Origin: JAEULH01 sp034382075 | GTDB lineage: Bacteria > Pseudomonadota > Alphaproteobacteria > Rhodospirillales > Defluviicoccaceae | Direction: 5' to 3' | Assembly (NCBI GenBank): GCA_034382075.1 | Contig: JAXMOZ010000016.1 | Location: 1 to 46,697 of the forward strand | Length of the DNA stretch: 46,697 nucleotides | Shown here: one piece after another, positions 7,272 through 16,014 of the stretch | How the letters are laid out: each line of letters begins with the position of its first letter | Position numbering within the stretch: the stretch's first letter is position 1 | Program-made: the position numbers and the translations under genes | The notes under the pieces: generated by a model | What the model saw: the letters and a program-made list of their open reading frames with translations, nothing else | The model's database searches: none | What the model was told of the DNA's origin: nothing

Positions 7272-9302
7272 ATGCCGCTGCGTACATTTCATGACAGTCT
7301 TACCATCGCCGGTATAGTGACGTCGGTTGATGCGGGTGCGCTGAAGTTTTCGATAAGGGCGCGCAGCGACGATCTTTTCGACATCAACGTTGGCGTGACG
7401 ACCTACTATCAGGTCGTATCCAACCTCGATGGCCTGAACCGGGACCGCGCCGAGCCGCCGGCGAACATGAACCGCGGCGACAACCCCGTCGCCTACGATC
7501 TGCTGAAATACGTCAAGGACGGCTGCCTGACGTTCGTCGAGGGCATCCGCTCGGAGAACGGCGCCGACGAGCGCTTCGAGGCGCGCACCGTCTACCTGAT
7601 GCACTCGCTCCCGGGGAAATACCTGTTCGAGGAAACCCACTGGTGGCTGGTGCAGATCTCGCAGATGGCCGACCGCTGGCTCGATAACCTGTTCGACGTT
7701 CGCCGCAGCTACGAGATCAGCGATTTCTCGGCGCTCTACCGCACCAACCTGAACATCACCGGGGCGCCGACCAACGACAGCATCCAGGAGTGCGCGACGC
7801 TGTCGCGGCTGATCTATGGCCTCTCCTCGGCCTATCTGCTGACCGGGGCGGAGCGCTACTACCTCGCCGCCAAGGCTGGGGTGGACTACCAGCGCGAAGC
7901 CTTCCGCAGCCTCAGCCACGACGGTGAGTATTGCTTCTGGGCGTTCGGCCGCAGGCGGACGGTGGACGGCGAGAAGCTGATCATCCCCTCCGAAAACCCC
8001 GACGACTACGGCACGATCCCGCTCTACGAGCAGATCTACGCCCTGGCCGGCCTCGCCCAGTACTACCGGATCACCCTCGACTGGGAGGTTCTGGAGGACA
8101 TCCGCCGGACGCTCAACTCCTTCCAGGGCTACTTCCACGACGTGAAGGGGATGCGCCAGCCGGAGTTTCCCGGCGAGGGTGGCTACTTCTCGCACATCGA
8201 CTACGCGACCATGCGCCCGGACACCCCGGCGCTCGGGCACAACATGGCGCGGAAGAACTGGAACTCCATCGGCGACCACATCCCGGCCTACCTGATCAAC
8301 CTGATCCTGGCGCTGGACCCGGTGCCGAAAAGCCCGACCGAGCGCAAGCTCGACGAGTTTCTCGACCTCTGCCGGTCGATCCTCGACGAGACCTCCACCC
8401 TGATCATCGAGAAGTTCCCCGATCCGGACTCCGACTACGTCAACGAGCGCTTCCACGCCGATTGGCGGGTGGACCACGAGTGGGGCTGGCAGCAGAACCG
8501 GGCGATCGTCGGCCATGATCTGAAGATCTCCTGGAACCTGACCCGCTGCGCCTACTACTACCAGACCCAGGAGAAGGCTTTCCGCGACCGGCGCGAGAAC
8601 GCCGTCGCCGACGAATACAAGGCGAAGTCCGACAAGTGCCTGGCCGTTGCCCGCAAGCTGGCGCGGAAAATGGCTGAGGTGGGCATGGACCGGATCCGCG
8701 GCGGCGTGTTCGACGCGGTGGAGCGCAATCCCGACAACGGCATGCCGACCCAGTTCGCCTGGGGCTCGACCAAGGACTTCTGGCAGCAGGAGCAGGGCAT
8801 CCTCGCCTACCTGATCCTGCACGGCGCCGAGGAGGGGGACACGGAGTTCCTGTCGCTGGCGCGTGAAAGCATCGCCTTCTGGAACCTGTTCTTCCTCGAC
8901 CGCGACCGCCAGGGCATCTTCTTTCGCACCACCGCCAACGGCTTGCCGGTCATTCAGGGTGCCTACGGGCAGAAGGGCGGCCATTCGGTCTCGGGCTACC
9001 ACGCCTTCGAGCTGAACTTCCTCGCCCACCTCTACACCCGCAGCTACGTCATCGCCGACAAGGACGACGACAACGGCTTCTGCCTGTACTTCAAGCTGTC
9101 GCCGCACCGCGATCAGACGTCGATCAACGTCCTGCCGGACTTCTTCCCGCCGGGGCTGATCCGCATCTCCGGAGTGCGCGTCAACGGCGTCGACCGCAGC
9201 GAGGATCTCGCTCCCAACAACGCCAACGACTTCCAGATCCAGATCGGCCCGTCCGCCGAGCCGGTGGAGCTCGTCGTGGAGTTCGTGACCCTTCCCGGCT
9301 GA
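7272..9302 (+). CDS. AGE-like (N-acylglucosamine 2-epimerase family) protein with extra N-terminal domain
   Basis: The 676-residue protein appears to have two parts. Residues 1 to about 105 are beta-rich (IAGIVTSVDAGALKFSIRAR, then FVEGIRSENG), resembling a small OB-like barrel. The rest resembles the (alpha/alpha)6 barrel of sugar 2-epimerases, with histidines in HNMARKNW (H323), DHEWGWQQN (H402) and GHDLKISW (H415), and a late WQQEQGILAYL segment. AGE enzymes are normally about 400 residues, so the N-terminal extension is unusual. Known relatives epimerise or isomerise sugars, and the substrate here is unknown. The start ATG at 7272 has a GGGAGAG site seven bases upstream. No signal peptide is seen. 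It is the first gene of the plus-strand cluster. Confidence 0.7.
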   Translation: MPLRTFHDSLTIAGIVTSVDAGALKFSIRARSDDLFDINVGVTTYYQVVSNLDGLNRDRAEPPANMNRGDNPVAYDLLKYVKDGCLTFVEGIRSENGADERFEARTVYLMHSLPGKYLFEETHWWLVQISQMADRWLDNLFDVRRSYEISDFSALYRTNLNITGAPTNDSIQECATLSRLIYGLSSAYLLTGAERYYLAAKAGVDYQREAFRSLSHDGEYCFWAFGRRRTVDGEKLIIPSENPDDYGTIPLYEQIYALAGLAQYYRITLDWEVLEDIRRTLNSFQGYFHDVKGMRQPEFPGEGGYFSHIDYATMRPDTPALGHNMARKNWNSIGDHIPAYLINLILALDPVPKSPTERKLDEFLDLCRSILDETSTLIIEKFPDPDSDYVNERFHADWRVDHEWGWQQNRAIVGHDLKISWNLTRCAYYYQTQEKAFRDRRENAVADEYKAKSDKCLAVARKLARKMAEVGMDRIRGGVFDAVERNPDNGMPTQFAWGSTKDFWQQEQGILAYLILHGAEEGDTEFLSLARESIAFWNLFFLDRDRQGIFFRTTANGLPVIQGAYGQKGGHSVSGYHAFELNFLAHLYTRSYVIADKDDDNGFCLYFKLSPHRDQTSINVLPDFFPPGLIRISGVRVNGVDRSEDLAPNNANDFQIQIGPSAEPVELVVEFVTLPG

Positions 9303-9337
9303 GCCGAGCCCAGCTTGCGTCTCGGAGGATGACACCG

Positions 9338-10030
9338 ATGGCCGATCCCGTGCTTGCCGGCAAGAAGATCGCGGTTTTGCTCGAAAGCCAGTACATCGCC
9401 CACGAGATCCGGACCTACCGCCAGCGCTTCGAAGGCTACGGCGCCAGCGTCGAGCTGATGTCGCGGCTGTGGGGCAATCCCACCATCACCTTCGTGAGCG
9501 AGGTGGAGGACGCCGGCGGAACGCCGGAGACGCTCGCGGTCGGCATCGACTTCGCCAACGTCGCGCCGGCCGACTACGCCGCCATCATCATGGCCGCCAA
9601 CTACCCCAGCGTGCGGCTGCGCTGGGTCGAGCCGCCGCCGGGCCAGCCCATGAGCGCCGGGATGGCCCGCACCGCGCCGGCCGTCGAGTTCTTCCACCGG
9701 GCCATGCAGGACAAGCGCATCGTCAAGGCCGCCCCCTGCCATGGGCTGTGGCTGCTCACCCCGGTGCCCGAGGTCCTGGCCGGGCGGAAGGTGACCTGCA
9801 ACCCGGTGGTCCTGGCCGACGTGGTCAACACCGGCGCCGAGTTCGTCCCGCCGCCGCTCGGAGGCGACTGGGCGCGGCACGTGGTCGTCGACGACGACCT
9901 GGTCACCAGCACTTCGGCGCATAGCGTCGAGATCGTCGAGGCGTTCGTCGATGCGGTTCGCGACCGCATCCTCGCCATGTCTGCGGCCTCCGGGCAGGTG
10001 CCGGCGGCCGCCGGCCGGCCGGTCCTCTAG
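9338..10030 (+). CDS. DJ-1/PfpI superfamily protein
   Basis: The 230-residue cytoplasmic protein has the flavodoxin-like fold of the class I glutamine amidotransferase/DJ-1 group. It opens with KIAVLLES (Glu16, in the position of the DJ-1 active-site acid) and carries the nucleophile-elbow cysteine in VKAAPCHGLWLL (C134), with HVVVDDDLVTSTSAHSVEI after it. Family members include proteases, glyoxalases, hydratases and amidases, so the reaction cannot be named. ATG 9338 is preferred to ATG 9329 because GGAGG at 9324-9328 would be too close to the latter. It follows the AGE-like gene by 35 bases. Confidence 0.82.
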   Translation: MADPVLAGKKIAVLLESQYIAHEIRTYRQRFEGYGASVELMSRLWGNPTITFVSEVEDAGGTPETLAVGIDFANVAPADYAAIIMAANYPSVRLRWVEPPPGQPMSAGMARTAPAVEFFHRAMQDKRIVKAAPCHGLWLLTPVPEVLAGRKVTCNPVVLADVVNTGAEFVPPPLGGDWARHVVVDDDLVTSTSAHSVEIVEAFVDAVRDRILAMSAASGQVPAAAGRPVL

Positions 10031-10051
10031 CGGCGCTGGGAGAAAAGGCCA

Positions 10052-11752
10052 ATGCCGGAGCCGACAGGTCATCGCAAGCTTCTCGAACAGCTCAGGGCCG
10101 ACGGCGTCGAGTACATGTTCGGCAACCCCGGCTCCAGCGAGGAGGGGCTGCTCGACGAGGTGGCCCGCTTCCCCGACCTCACCTACGTCCTCGGCCTGCA
10201 GGAGGCGGCGCTGGTGTGCATCGCCGACGGCTACGCCCAGGCCACTCATCGCCCGGCGGTGGTGCAGGTCCACTGCAGCGTGGGCCTCGGCAACGCCATC
10301 GGCAGCCTGTTCCACGCCCGCCAGCGGCGCACCCCGCTGCTGGTGATCGCCGGCGAAGCCGGCATCGCCGCCGGGCCGCTGGAAGCGCACATGAGCGTCG
10401 ACCTGGTCGCCATGGCCCGGCCCGTCACCAAGTACGCCGCGCGGGCCGAACACCCCTCGAGCCTGCTCCGCCTGCTTCGGCGCTGCTACAAGGTGGCGGC
10501 GACGCCGCCGTTCGGGCCGGTGTTCCTGTCCGTCCCCCAGGACATCCTGGATGCGCCCAACACCGAGCCGGTGGTGCCGACGCACGTCCCTTCGACCCGC
10601 GTGCTGCCGGAGCCGTCGCTCGTGTCCGCCGCGGCGGAGATGCTGCGGACGGCCGAGCGCCCGGTCATCGTCATGGGCGACGGCGTCGCCCACTCCGGCG
10701 CCGCCGCCGAGCTCGCCCGCCTCGCCGAGGCTTCGGGCGCCGGCGTCTACGGAGCCATGGCCGCCGAGGTCAACATCGGCTGGGACCACCCGCTCTACTG
10801 CGGCCTCACCGGCCACATGTTCGGCCGCGACAGCGCCCGGACCGTTGCCGACGCCGACGCGGTGCTGATCTGCGGCACCTACGTGTTCCCCGACGTCTTC
10901 CCGATGCTGGAAACCCCGTTCGCGGACGACGCAAAGGTCATCCACGTCGACCTCGACGCCTACGCCATCGGCAAGAACCACCCCGTCACCCTGGGCCTGG
11001 TTAGCGACCCCAAGCTGACGCTGGGCGCATTGGCCGATGCGGTTGCGGCCGGCGCAAGCGAGGCGGACCGGCAGAAGGCGGCTGAGCGGGCGCGGCAGAT
11101 CGGCGAGGCCAACCGCGAGCGGCTGGCCCGGGCGCGGGCCGCGGACGAAGCGCAGGCCTCGGCGGTGCCCTTGCGGATGGCGACCTTCGCCATGGAGCTG
11201 GCCAAGCAGCTTCCCGAGGACGCCATCGTCTTCGACGAGTCGCTGACCCACTTCCCCGAGCTTCTGCGCTGGGTGGTGCCGAAGGCGCCCGGATCGTTCT
11301 TCCAGAGCCCGGGCGGCACGCTGGGGGTCGCCATCCCCGGAGCCATCGGCGTGAAGATGGCGCACCCGGACCGCACCGTGGTCGGGCTCACCGGCGACGG
11401 CGGGGCGATGTACACCTACCAGGCGCTGTGGACCGCTGCGCACCTCGGCATCGGCGCCAAGTTCGTGGTCTGCAACAACACCAGCTACCGGCTGTTGAAG
11501 TTCAACCTCGTCGACTACTGGCGCGAGCGCGGGCTGCAGCCCGGCGAATACCCGGCCGAGTTCCCGCCGCCCTTCGACGTCCACCGGCCGCCGATCGACT
11601 TCGTGACGCTGGCCCGCGGCCTCAGCGTCCCCGCCGTTCGGGTGGAGACGCCGGAGCAGATCGCCCCGGCGATCGGGCAGATGCTCGCCGCCGACGGACC
11701 GTTCCTCGTCGAGGTGATCCTCGAGCGCGAGGTGCCGCGGGGCGCCGCGTGA
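10052..11752 (+). CDS. Thiamine diphosphate enzyme, benzoylformate-decarboxylase-like
   Basis: This 566-residue enzyme has the three-domain layout of the pyruvate-oxidase/decarboxylase family. The opening (LLEQLRADGVEYMFGNPGSSEE) resembles MdlC. The cofactor-activating glutamate is E51 in GLQEAALV, and H74 in VQVHCSVGLGNA aligns with the active-site histidine of benzoylformate decarboxylase. The diphosphate-binding motif starts at G448-D449-G450 and ends with NN in VVCNNTSY. It should decarboxylate a 2-keto acid or carboligate aldehydes; the substrate is unknown. An acetolactate-synthase-type role is less likely, given H74 and no small subunit. GGGAGAAAAGG provides the ribosome site, and the stop overlaps a GTG of the next frame. 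Confidence 0.85.
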   Translation: MPEPTGHRKLLEQLRADGVEYMFGNPGSSEEGLLDEVARFPDLTYVLGLQEAALVCIADGYAQATHRPAVVQVHCSVGLGNAIGSLFHARQRRTPLLVIAGEAGIAAGPLEAHMSVDLVAMARPVTKYAARAEHPSSLLRLLRRCYKVAATPPFGPVFLSVPQDILDAPNTEPVVPTHVPSTRVLPEPSLVSAAAEMLRTAERPVIVMGDGVAHSGAAAELARLAEASGAGVYGAMAAEVNIGWDHPLYCGLTGHMFGRDSARTVADADAVLICGTYVFPDVFPMLETPFADDAKVIHVDLDAYAIGKNHPVTLGLVSDPKLTLGALADAVAAGASEADRQKAAERARQIGEANRERLARARAADEAQASAVPLRMATFAMELAKQLPEDAIVFDESLTHFPELLRWVVPKAPGSFFQSPGGTLGVAIPGAIGVKMAHPDRTVVGLTGDGGAMYTYQALWTAAHLGIGAKFVVCNNTSYRLLKFNLVDYWRERGLQPGEYPAEFPPPFDVHRPPIDFVTLARGLSVPAVRVETPEQIAPAIGQMLAADGPFLVEVILEREVPRGAA

Positions 11753-11790
11753 CCATTCGGGCAGGCCGCAAGCAGGAGAGGACAGAGGCT

Positions 11791-12240
11791 TTGGCGCGAG
11801 ACGCGATCACCATCGAGCAGGCAAGGGCCTTCGCCGACGGCTGGTTCCTGGCGCTGGACGAGCACGCCCCGATCGAGCGGGCCTACAGCTTTCTCGCCGA
11901 CGACGACTTGAGCATGCAGTTCCCGGACGGGGACATCCGCGACTACGCCAGCTTCAAGCGCTGGTACGAGCGGGTCACCCGCCTGTTCTTCGACGAGATC
12001 CACTCCGTCCACAGCGTCGAGGCAACCATCGCCGGCGACGGCGCCGAGCTTCGGGTGGTCGTCGGCTGGCAGGCGAGCTGGTTCGAGCCGCCGGCGGCGA
12101 AAAGCAACCGCACCTCGATGGACGCGACCCAAGCGTGGACCGTGCGGCGCTCGGCGAAGAACGCCTATGGCCTCGAGATCGTCACCTACAACGCCACCGC
12201 CGAACCCTTCGCCTATGCGCCGGGCTTCGCCCGGCTGTAG
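11791..12240 (+). CDS. NTF2/SnoaL-like fold protein 1
   Basis: This roughly 149-residue protein has the alpha+beta cone pattern of the NTF2 superfamily: helical start (ITIEQARAFADGWFLAL), FLADDDLSMQFPDG, then alternating strands ending in GLEIVTYNATAEPF. It is closest in feel to SnoaL_3 or ring-hydroxylase beta-like members, but no catalytic set is certain. The start is debatable: GTG 11749 overlaps the previous stop, but TTG 11791 has AGGAGAG about ten bases upstream, and the extra N-terminus from GTG reads like a translated ribosome site. It is the first of six proteins of this fold in the cluster. Confidence 0.7.
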   Translation: MARDAITIEQARAFADGWFLALDEHAPIERAYSFLADDDLSMQFPDGDIRDYASFKRWYERVTRLFFDEIHSVHSVEATIAGDGAELRVVVGWQASWFEPPAAKSNRTSMDATQAWTVRRSAKNAYGLEIVTYNATAEPFAYAPGFARL

Positions 12241-12279
12241 TGCCACCACCCGCGCCCAATAAAGGAGGCAGAGACAGAC

Positions 12280-12771
12280 ATGGCCAACGGAAGCAGCCCG
12301 CAAGCCAACCTCGATCTCGTGACCCGCATGTACGCGTGCTTCAACACCGACGACATGGAGACGATCCGCCGCGAGATCTTTGCTCCTGACCTGGTCTGGA
12401 ACCTGCCCGGGCACCACCCGCTGTCCGGCACCAAGAACGGCAGCGAGGAGGTGCTCCAGTTCTTCCTCGCGCTGCGCCGGGCGAACATTCGGGTGACGCT
12501 GGATCCGGCTACCGATCCGGCCACTGGGATCGACACCTTCGGAGACAGCACCGTCGTCGAGGTGCACCGCGGCCAAGGCGAGTTCACCGCAACCGACGCC
12601 GGCGGCGGGCAGACCACCTATCGGCTCAACGCGCTCAACTGCACCCATTATCACGTCGCGAACGGCCGGATCGACCGGGTGCAGGTCTACATCAGCGACC
12701 AGCACACGGTCGATCAGTTCTTCAACGCCGTCTACCAGCTCAAGCCGATTCCGGATCGGCTGGCAGGGTAG
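12280..12771 (+). CDS. NTF2/SnoaL-like fold protein 2
   Basis: The 163-residue protein starts NLDLVTRMYACFNTDDMETI and has the hallmark DLVWNLPGHHPLSG turn and a C-terminal IDRVQVYISDQHTVDQFF strand-helix, all typical of SnoaL-like isomerases and cyclases. The PGH-x2-LSG-x-KN motif is shared with the next gene, so the two look like tandem paralogues. An AAAGGAGG ribosome site (12261-12268) precedes the ATG. No signal peptide is present. The pocket could hold a small hydrophobic or sugar-derived substrate, but the reaction is unknown. Confidence 0.8.
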   Translation: MANGSSPQANLDLVTRMYACFNTDDMETIRREIFAPDLVWNLPGHHPLSGTKNGSEEVLQFFLALRRANIRVTLDPATDPATGIDTFGDSTVVEVHRGQGEFTATDAGGGQTTYRLNALNCTHYHVANGRIDRVQVYISDQHTVDQFFNAVYQLKPIPDRLAG

Positions 12772-12830
12772 AGGCCGCGGCCGCGATGCGCGTAGCAATG
12801 CCCTCAGCCTCCCGCGCCCCGTCCGGACGC

Positions 12831-12884
12831 AACTCCCTCTCCCGCGCGCCGCAGGCGCAAGTGGGAGAGGGTCGGGGTGAGGGC
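12831..12884. repeat. Dispersed palindromic repeat, family A copy 1
   Basis: AACTCCCTCTCCCGC is followed by a short spacer and GTGGGAGAGGG, then TCGGGGTGAGGGC. The 13546-13600 copy is nearly identical, and a variant occurs at 46328-46390. The arms CCCTCTCCC/GGGAGAGGG form a stable hairpin. It lies in the 208-base gap between two NTF2-like genes. Confidence 0.8.
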
Positions 12885-12979
12885 CTCGGGCGTCGATCCT
12901 CGGCCTCTCGATGGCAGAGCGGCGCAGAGAGCGAAGCGCCCGGGACATTTCCGGGCGCGCGTATAGGGAAACACGGGTC

Positions 12980-13384
12980 ATGGCACTGATCACGGGGGAA
13001 CAGGTGGTGGCGGCCTACGCCGCATTGGCCACCGGCGATCGCACCCAGATGCTGGAAATGTGGCACGAGGACATGCACTGGCTCGTCCCCGGCCACAACC
13101 GGCTGTCGGGGTGGAAGAACAACGTCGACGAATTCATGCAGTTCATGGCCGAGGTCGGCCGGCTGTCGGAGAACAGCTTCCGCATGGACACGATCGTGGT
13201 GAACCTCGCCGACGACTCATCCGCCGACGTCACCCACAACACCGGGCAACGCGCCGGGGAGCCCGACCGGCGCCTCGACATCGACGTCATCCACTGGATG
13301 CGCTGGCACGACGGCAAGGTCTACGAGGCGCGCGGCGCCATCTTCGGCGACGGCACCGCCCAGTACGACGCGTTCTGGTCTTAG
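12980..13384 (+). CDS. NTF2/SnoaL-like fold protein 3
   Basis: The 134-residue protein begins MALITGEQVVAAYAALATGD and carries MHWLVPGHNRLSGWKN, matching the PGH-x2-LSG-x-KN motif of the preceding paralogue. The C-terminus (HDGKVYEARGAIFGDGTAQY) forms the last strands of the cone. It is shorter than its sister gene by about 29 residues. ATG 12980 is preferred over an upstream start because the upstream frame translates the intergenic repeat region. No strong ribosome site is seen (AGGGAAA about ten bases upstream). Function unknown. Confidence 0.78.
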   Translation: MALITGEQVVAAYAALATGDRTQMLEMWHEDMHWLVPGHNRLSGWKNNVDEFMQFMAEVGRLSENSFRMDTIVVNLADDSSADVTHNTGQRAGEPDRRLDIDVIHWMRWHDGKVYEARGAIFGDGTAQYDAFWS

Positions 13385-13460
13385 CCTCGTGGATGGCGGC
13401 GCAGGCATGCTTACAGCGGTCCAAGGCGTGGCATCGGGGCCGGCGCGGGAGTCGGGCGGT

Positions 13461-13530
13461 CCCTCACCCTCCCGCTCGCCAGGGCTCGCGGGCCCCTCCC
13501 TCTCCCACGGCTTCGCCGCGGGCGAGGGCA
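13461..13530. repeat. Dispersed palindromic repeat, family A copy 2 (divergent, inverted order)
   Basis: CCCTCACCCTCCCGCTCGCC, then CCTCCCTCTCCCACGG and GCGGGCGAGGGC. The CCCTCACC arm and CCCTCTCCC core match the other family A elements but with different spacing. It sits 15 bases before a better copy, so the 297-base gap 13385-13681 is mostly repeat, with no gene that I can support. Confidence 0.65.
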
Positions 13531-13545
13531 GGTTGGCGCCGCTGC

Positions 13546-13600
13546 AACTCCCTCTCCCGCGCGCCGATAGGCGCAAGTGGGAGAGGGCCGGGGTGAGGGG
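13546..13600. repeat. Dispersed palindromic repeat, family A copy 3
   Basis: AACTCCCTCTCCCGCGCGCC, ATAGGCGCAAGTGGGAGAGG and GCCGGGGTGAGGGG follow one another. It differs from the 12831-12884 copy at only a few positions. Confidence 0.8.
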
Positions 13601-13681
13601 CCTTGCCGCATCCGCGCGCCCGCTTCTCCACCTCGAGGCCCAGACGCGCCCGCCTCATCGGCGGCATGAAAGGCGAAGGCA

Positions 13682-14005
13682 ATGCCCATCATCAGCGTGA
13701 AGTTCATCGAGAATTTCTTCACCGAGGAGCAGCAGGCGGCGCTCATACCGGCGCTCACCGACGCCTTCTGCAAGGCGACCATCGAGGCGGCGAGGCCGTA
13801 CGTCTACGTCACCATCGAGCAGGTGCCGCAGGGCAGGTGGGGCCTGGGCGGCCACGCCCTCCCGGACCCTGATTTCCTCGTCAACGACCTGGTGCCGATG
13901 TTCGAGGACGCCGCCGACGAGTTCGTCAAGGTCTACGGCGTCGAGCGGCGGAGGCCGCGCGGCCCCGACGCCCCGCCGCGCACCGACCCGGAAAAGAAGG
14001 ATTAG
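13682..14005 (+). CDS. Tautomerase-superfamily protein (4-oxalocrotonate tautomerase-like)
   Basis: The 107-residue protein starts MPIISVKFIENFFTEEQQ. After methionine removal Pro1 is the catalytic base of this superfamily, and the beta-alpha-beta opening fits 4-OT/MIF-type enzymes. The core VYVTIEQVPQGRWGLGG continues the fold. It is longer than the 62-residue classical 4-OT and ends in a charged tail (ERRRPRGPDAPP). It would catalyse keto-enol tautomerisation or a related hydratase/dehalogenase step on a 2-oxo acid. A GAAAGGCGAAGGC ribosome region precedes the ATG. It lies ten bases ahead of another NTF2-like gene. Confidence 0.8.
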   Translation: MPIISVKFIENFFTEEQQAALIPALTDAFCKATIEAARPYVYVTIEQVPQGRWGLGGHALPDPDFLVNDLVPMFEDAADEFVKVYGVERRRPRGPDAPPRTDPEKKD

Positions 14006-14015
14006 GGATAGCGAC

Positions 14016-14420
14016 ATGGACGTCCGCCAGGTCATCGAGAGCTACTACGACTGCGTCAATCGGGCCGACTGGCAGCAGTGGCTCACCCTGTTCAGCGACG
14101 ACGTCGTCGGCGACGAGCAGCTCGCCGGCCACTTCGCCGGCATCGACGTGCTCCGCGGCGCCATCGGCGCCATCTCCACCGGCTACTCGCGCTTCAACAT
14201 GTATCCGCAGCGCATCGTCGTCGACGGCGACGCCGCCTGCGTGGTTTGGCGCTGCGACGCCGCCAACGCCGCGGGCGTGCCCATCGCCTACCCCGACGCC
14301 TCCGGGCGGCAGGTGATCGGCGCCAACTTCTTCCAGGTGCAGAACGGCAAGATCGTCTACATGCGGACGATCCACGACAGCCTGCCGTTCCAGCCGTTCG
14401 TCAACCAGACGCCGGCCTAG
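14016..14420 (+). CDS. NTF2/SnoaL-like fold protein 4
   Basis: The 134-residue protein begins MDVRQVIESYYDCVNRADWQ, then WLTLFSDDVVGDEQLAGHFA and ends in GANFFQVQNGKIVYMRTIHD, the standard SnoaL-like pattern of helices, pocket turn and final strands. It lacks the PGH motif of proteins 2 and 3, so it belongs to another subfamily. The ATG follows the tautomerase stop by ten bases with GGGATAG in between. The next gene (GMC oxidoreductase) starts 25 bases later. Function unknown. Confidence 0.8.
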   Translation: MDVRQVIESYYDCVNRADWQQWLTLFSDDVVGDEQLAGHFAGIDVLRGAIGAISTGYSRFNMYPQRIVVDGDAACVVWRCDAANAAGVPIAYPDASGRQVIGANFFQVQNGKIVYMRTIHDSLPFQPFVNQTPA

Positions 14421-14445
14421 GCGCAACCGACCGGGAGCGGGGGCC

Positions 14446-15984
14446 ATGGACAGCTACGACTATGTCGTCGTCGGCGCCGGAACCGCCGGCTGCGTCGTCG
14501 CCGCGAGGCTCAGCGAGGATCCCGGCGTCACCGTCGCGGTGGTGGAGGCCGGCAGCCGCAACGTGCCGCCGGACGTGCGCCGGAACATCGAGATCCCCTG
14601 GCACTGGGCGTTCGTCCAGCAGTCGGTGGTGGACTGGGGCTACGAAAGCGTGCCGCAGCCGCAGCTCGGCGGCAGGCGCATCCCGGAGCCGCGGGGCCGG
14701 CTGCCCGGCGGCACCAGCAACCTCTACATCATGATGCACATCCGCGGGCATCGCTCGGACTTCGACGCCTGGGCCTACCAGGGTGCGCCGGGCTGGGGCT
14801 ACGACGAGGTCCTGCCCTATTTCCAGAAGTCCGAGGACCAGGAGGACGACACGAGCCCCGTCGCCGGCCACGGCGGCCCGCTCAGCGTGATGGCGGTCAG
14901 GCTGCACCAGCCGAACCCCACCTCCCAGGCGTTCTACGACGCCTGCCTGGAGCTGGGCTTCCCGCGGACGGACGACTTCAACGGCCCGCAGATGGAAGGC
15001 GTCGGCTGGCACCACCTGAACATCAGGGACGGCAAGCGCCACGACATGGCGACGGCCTACCTGTACCCGGCGCTGTCCAGCCGCAGCAACGTCACCCTGA
15101 TCGACGCGGCGCAGGCGACCCGGCTGACCTTCCAGGGGCGGCGCTGCACCGGGGTCGAGCTCAGCCGGGAGGGAGGGGCAATGCGCATCGGCGCCGGCCG
15201 CGAAGTCGTGGTCTGCGCCGGTGCGATCGACTCGCCCAAGCTGTTGATGCTTTCGGGCATCGGCGACGGCGCCAGGCTCGCCGGCTTCGGCATCCCGGTG
15301 CTCCACCACCTGCCCGGCGTCGGCGAGAACTTCCACAACCACGTGCTCATGCCGGTGATCACCGTCGCCAGCCAACGGATCCCGGATCCGACCATGGCGA
15401 TGAGCGAGGCGGCGCTGTTCTACAAGTCCGGGCCCGGCTGGCCGGGGCCGGATATCCAGATGGGCTTCGTCCACGGCGACCCCCGGCAGGTGACCAACCC
15501 CGAGCGGCCGAGCGTCATGGTGATGCTGCCGGGCTTGGTCCGGCCGCTGTCGCGCGGCTCGCTGCGCCTTGGCGGTCCCGACCCGCGGACGCCGCCGCTG
15601 ATCGATCCCAACTACCTCGGCTGCGAGGCCGACCTGGTCCGGCTGACCAACGCCGTGCGGATGGCCAGGCGGATCAACGCCACCCGGGCCTTGGGCGCCT
15701 GGGTGCAGACCGAGGTGGTGCCGGGCCCCGACTTTCCCGACGAGCGGCTCGAAGAGGCGGTGCGCCTGTTCGCCGAGTCCTACCACCACCAGGCCGGCTC
15801 CTGCCGGATGGGGCTGGACGCCCAGGCGGTCACCGACCCGCAGCTCAAGGTGCACGGCATCGCCGGGCTCAGGGTGGCGGATGCCAGCGTCATGCCGGCG
15901 GTGGTTTCGGGCAACTGCCACGCCGCCATCGTCATGATTGCCGAGAAGCTCTGCGACATGATCAAGGCCGAACGCCGCGGCTGA
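14446..15984 (+). CDS. GMC-family FAD-dependent oxidoreductase
   Basis: The 512-residue flavoprotein has the N-terminal dinucleotide motif VVVGAGTAGCVVAARL (G10-x-G12-x2-G15) with the acidic end VVEAGS, and the second GMC signature in VVCAGAIDSPKLLMLSGIG. The active-site region is YHHQAGSCRMG (H447/H448), with the second catalytic pair position at N490/H492 in SGNCHAAIV. Relatives include choline, glucose and alcohol dehydrogenases and oxidases. No signal peptide is seen, so the substrate is likely an intracellular alcohol or sugar. GGGAGCGGGGG precedes the ATG. It lies mid-cluster between NTF2-like protein 4 and a VOC protein. Confidence 0.93.
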   Translation: MDSYDYVVVGAGTAGCVVAARLSEDPGVTVAVVEAGSRNVPPDVRRNIEIPWHWAFVQQSVVDWGYESVPQPQLGGRRIPEPRGRLPGGTSNLYIMMHIRGHRSDFDAWAYQGAPGWGYDEVLPYFQKSEDQEDDTSPVAGHGGPLSVMAVRLHQPNPTSQAFYDACLELGFPRTDDFNGPQMEGVGWHHLNIRDGKRHDMATAYLYPALSSRSNVTLIDAAQATRLTFQGRRCTGVELSREGGAMRIGAGREVVVCAGAIDSPKLLMLSGIGDGARLAGFGIPVLHHLPGVGENFHNHVLMPVITVASQRIPDPTMAMSEAALFYKSGPGWPGPDIQMGFVHGDPRQVTNPERPSVMVMLPGLVRPLSRGSLRLGGPDPRTPPLIDPNYLGCEADLVRLTNAVRMARRINATRALGAWVQTEVVPGPDFPDERLEEAVRLFAESYHHQAGSCRMGLDAQAVTDPQLKVHGIAGLRVADASVMPAVVSGNCHAAIVMIAEKLCDMIKAERRG

Positions 15985-16014
15985 CACCGGTTCGGCAAGA
16001 GGAAGGAGGCCGGC

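Noticed and set aside
12831..13600. CRISPR array
   Set aside because: The repeats are palindromic, unequally spaced and not separated by uniform spacers; there are no cas genes.
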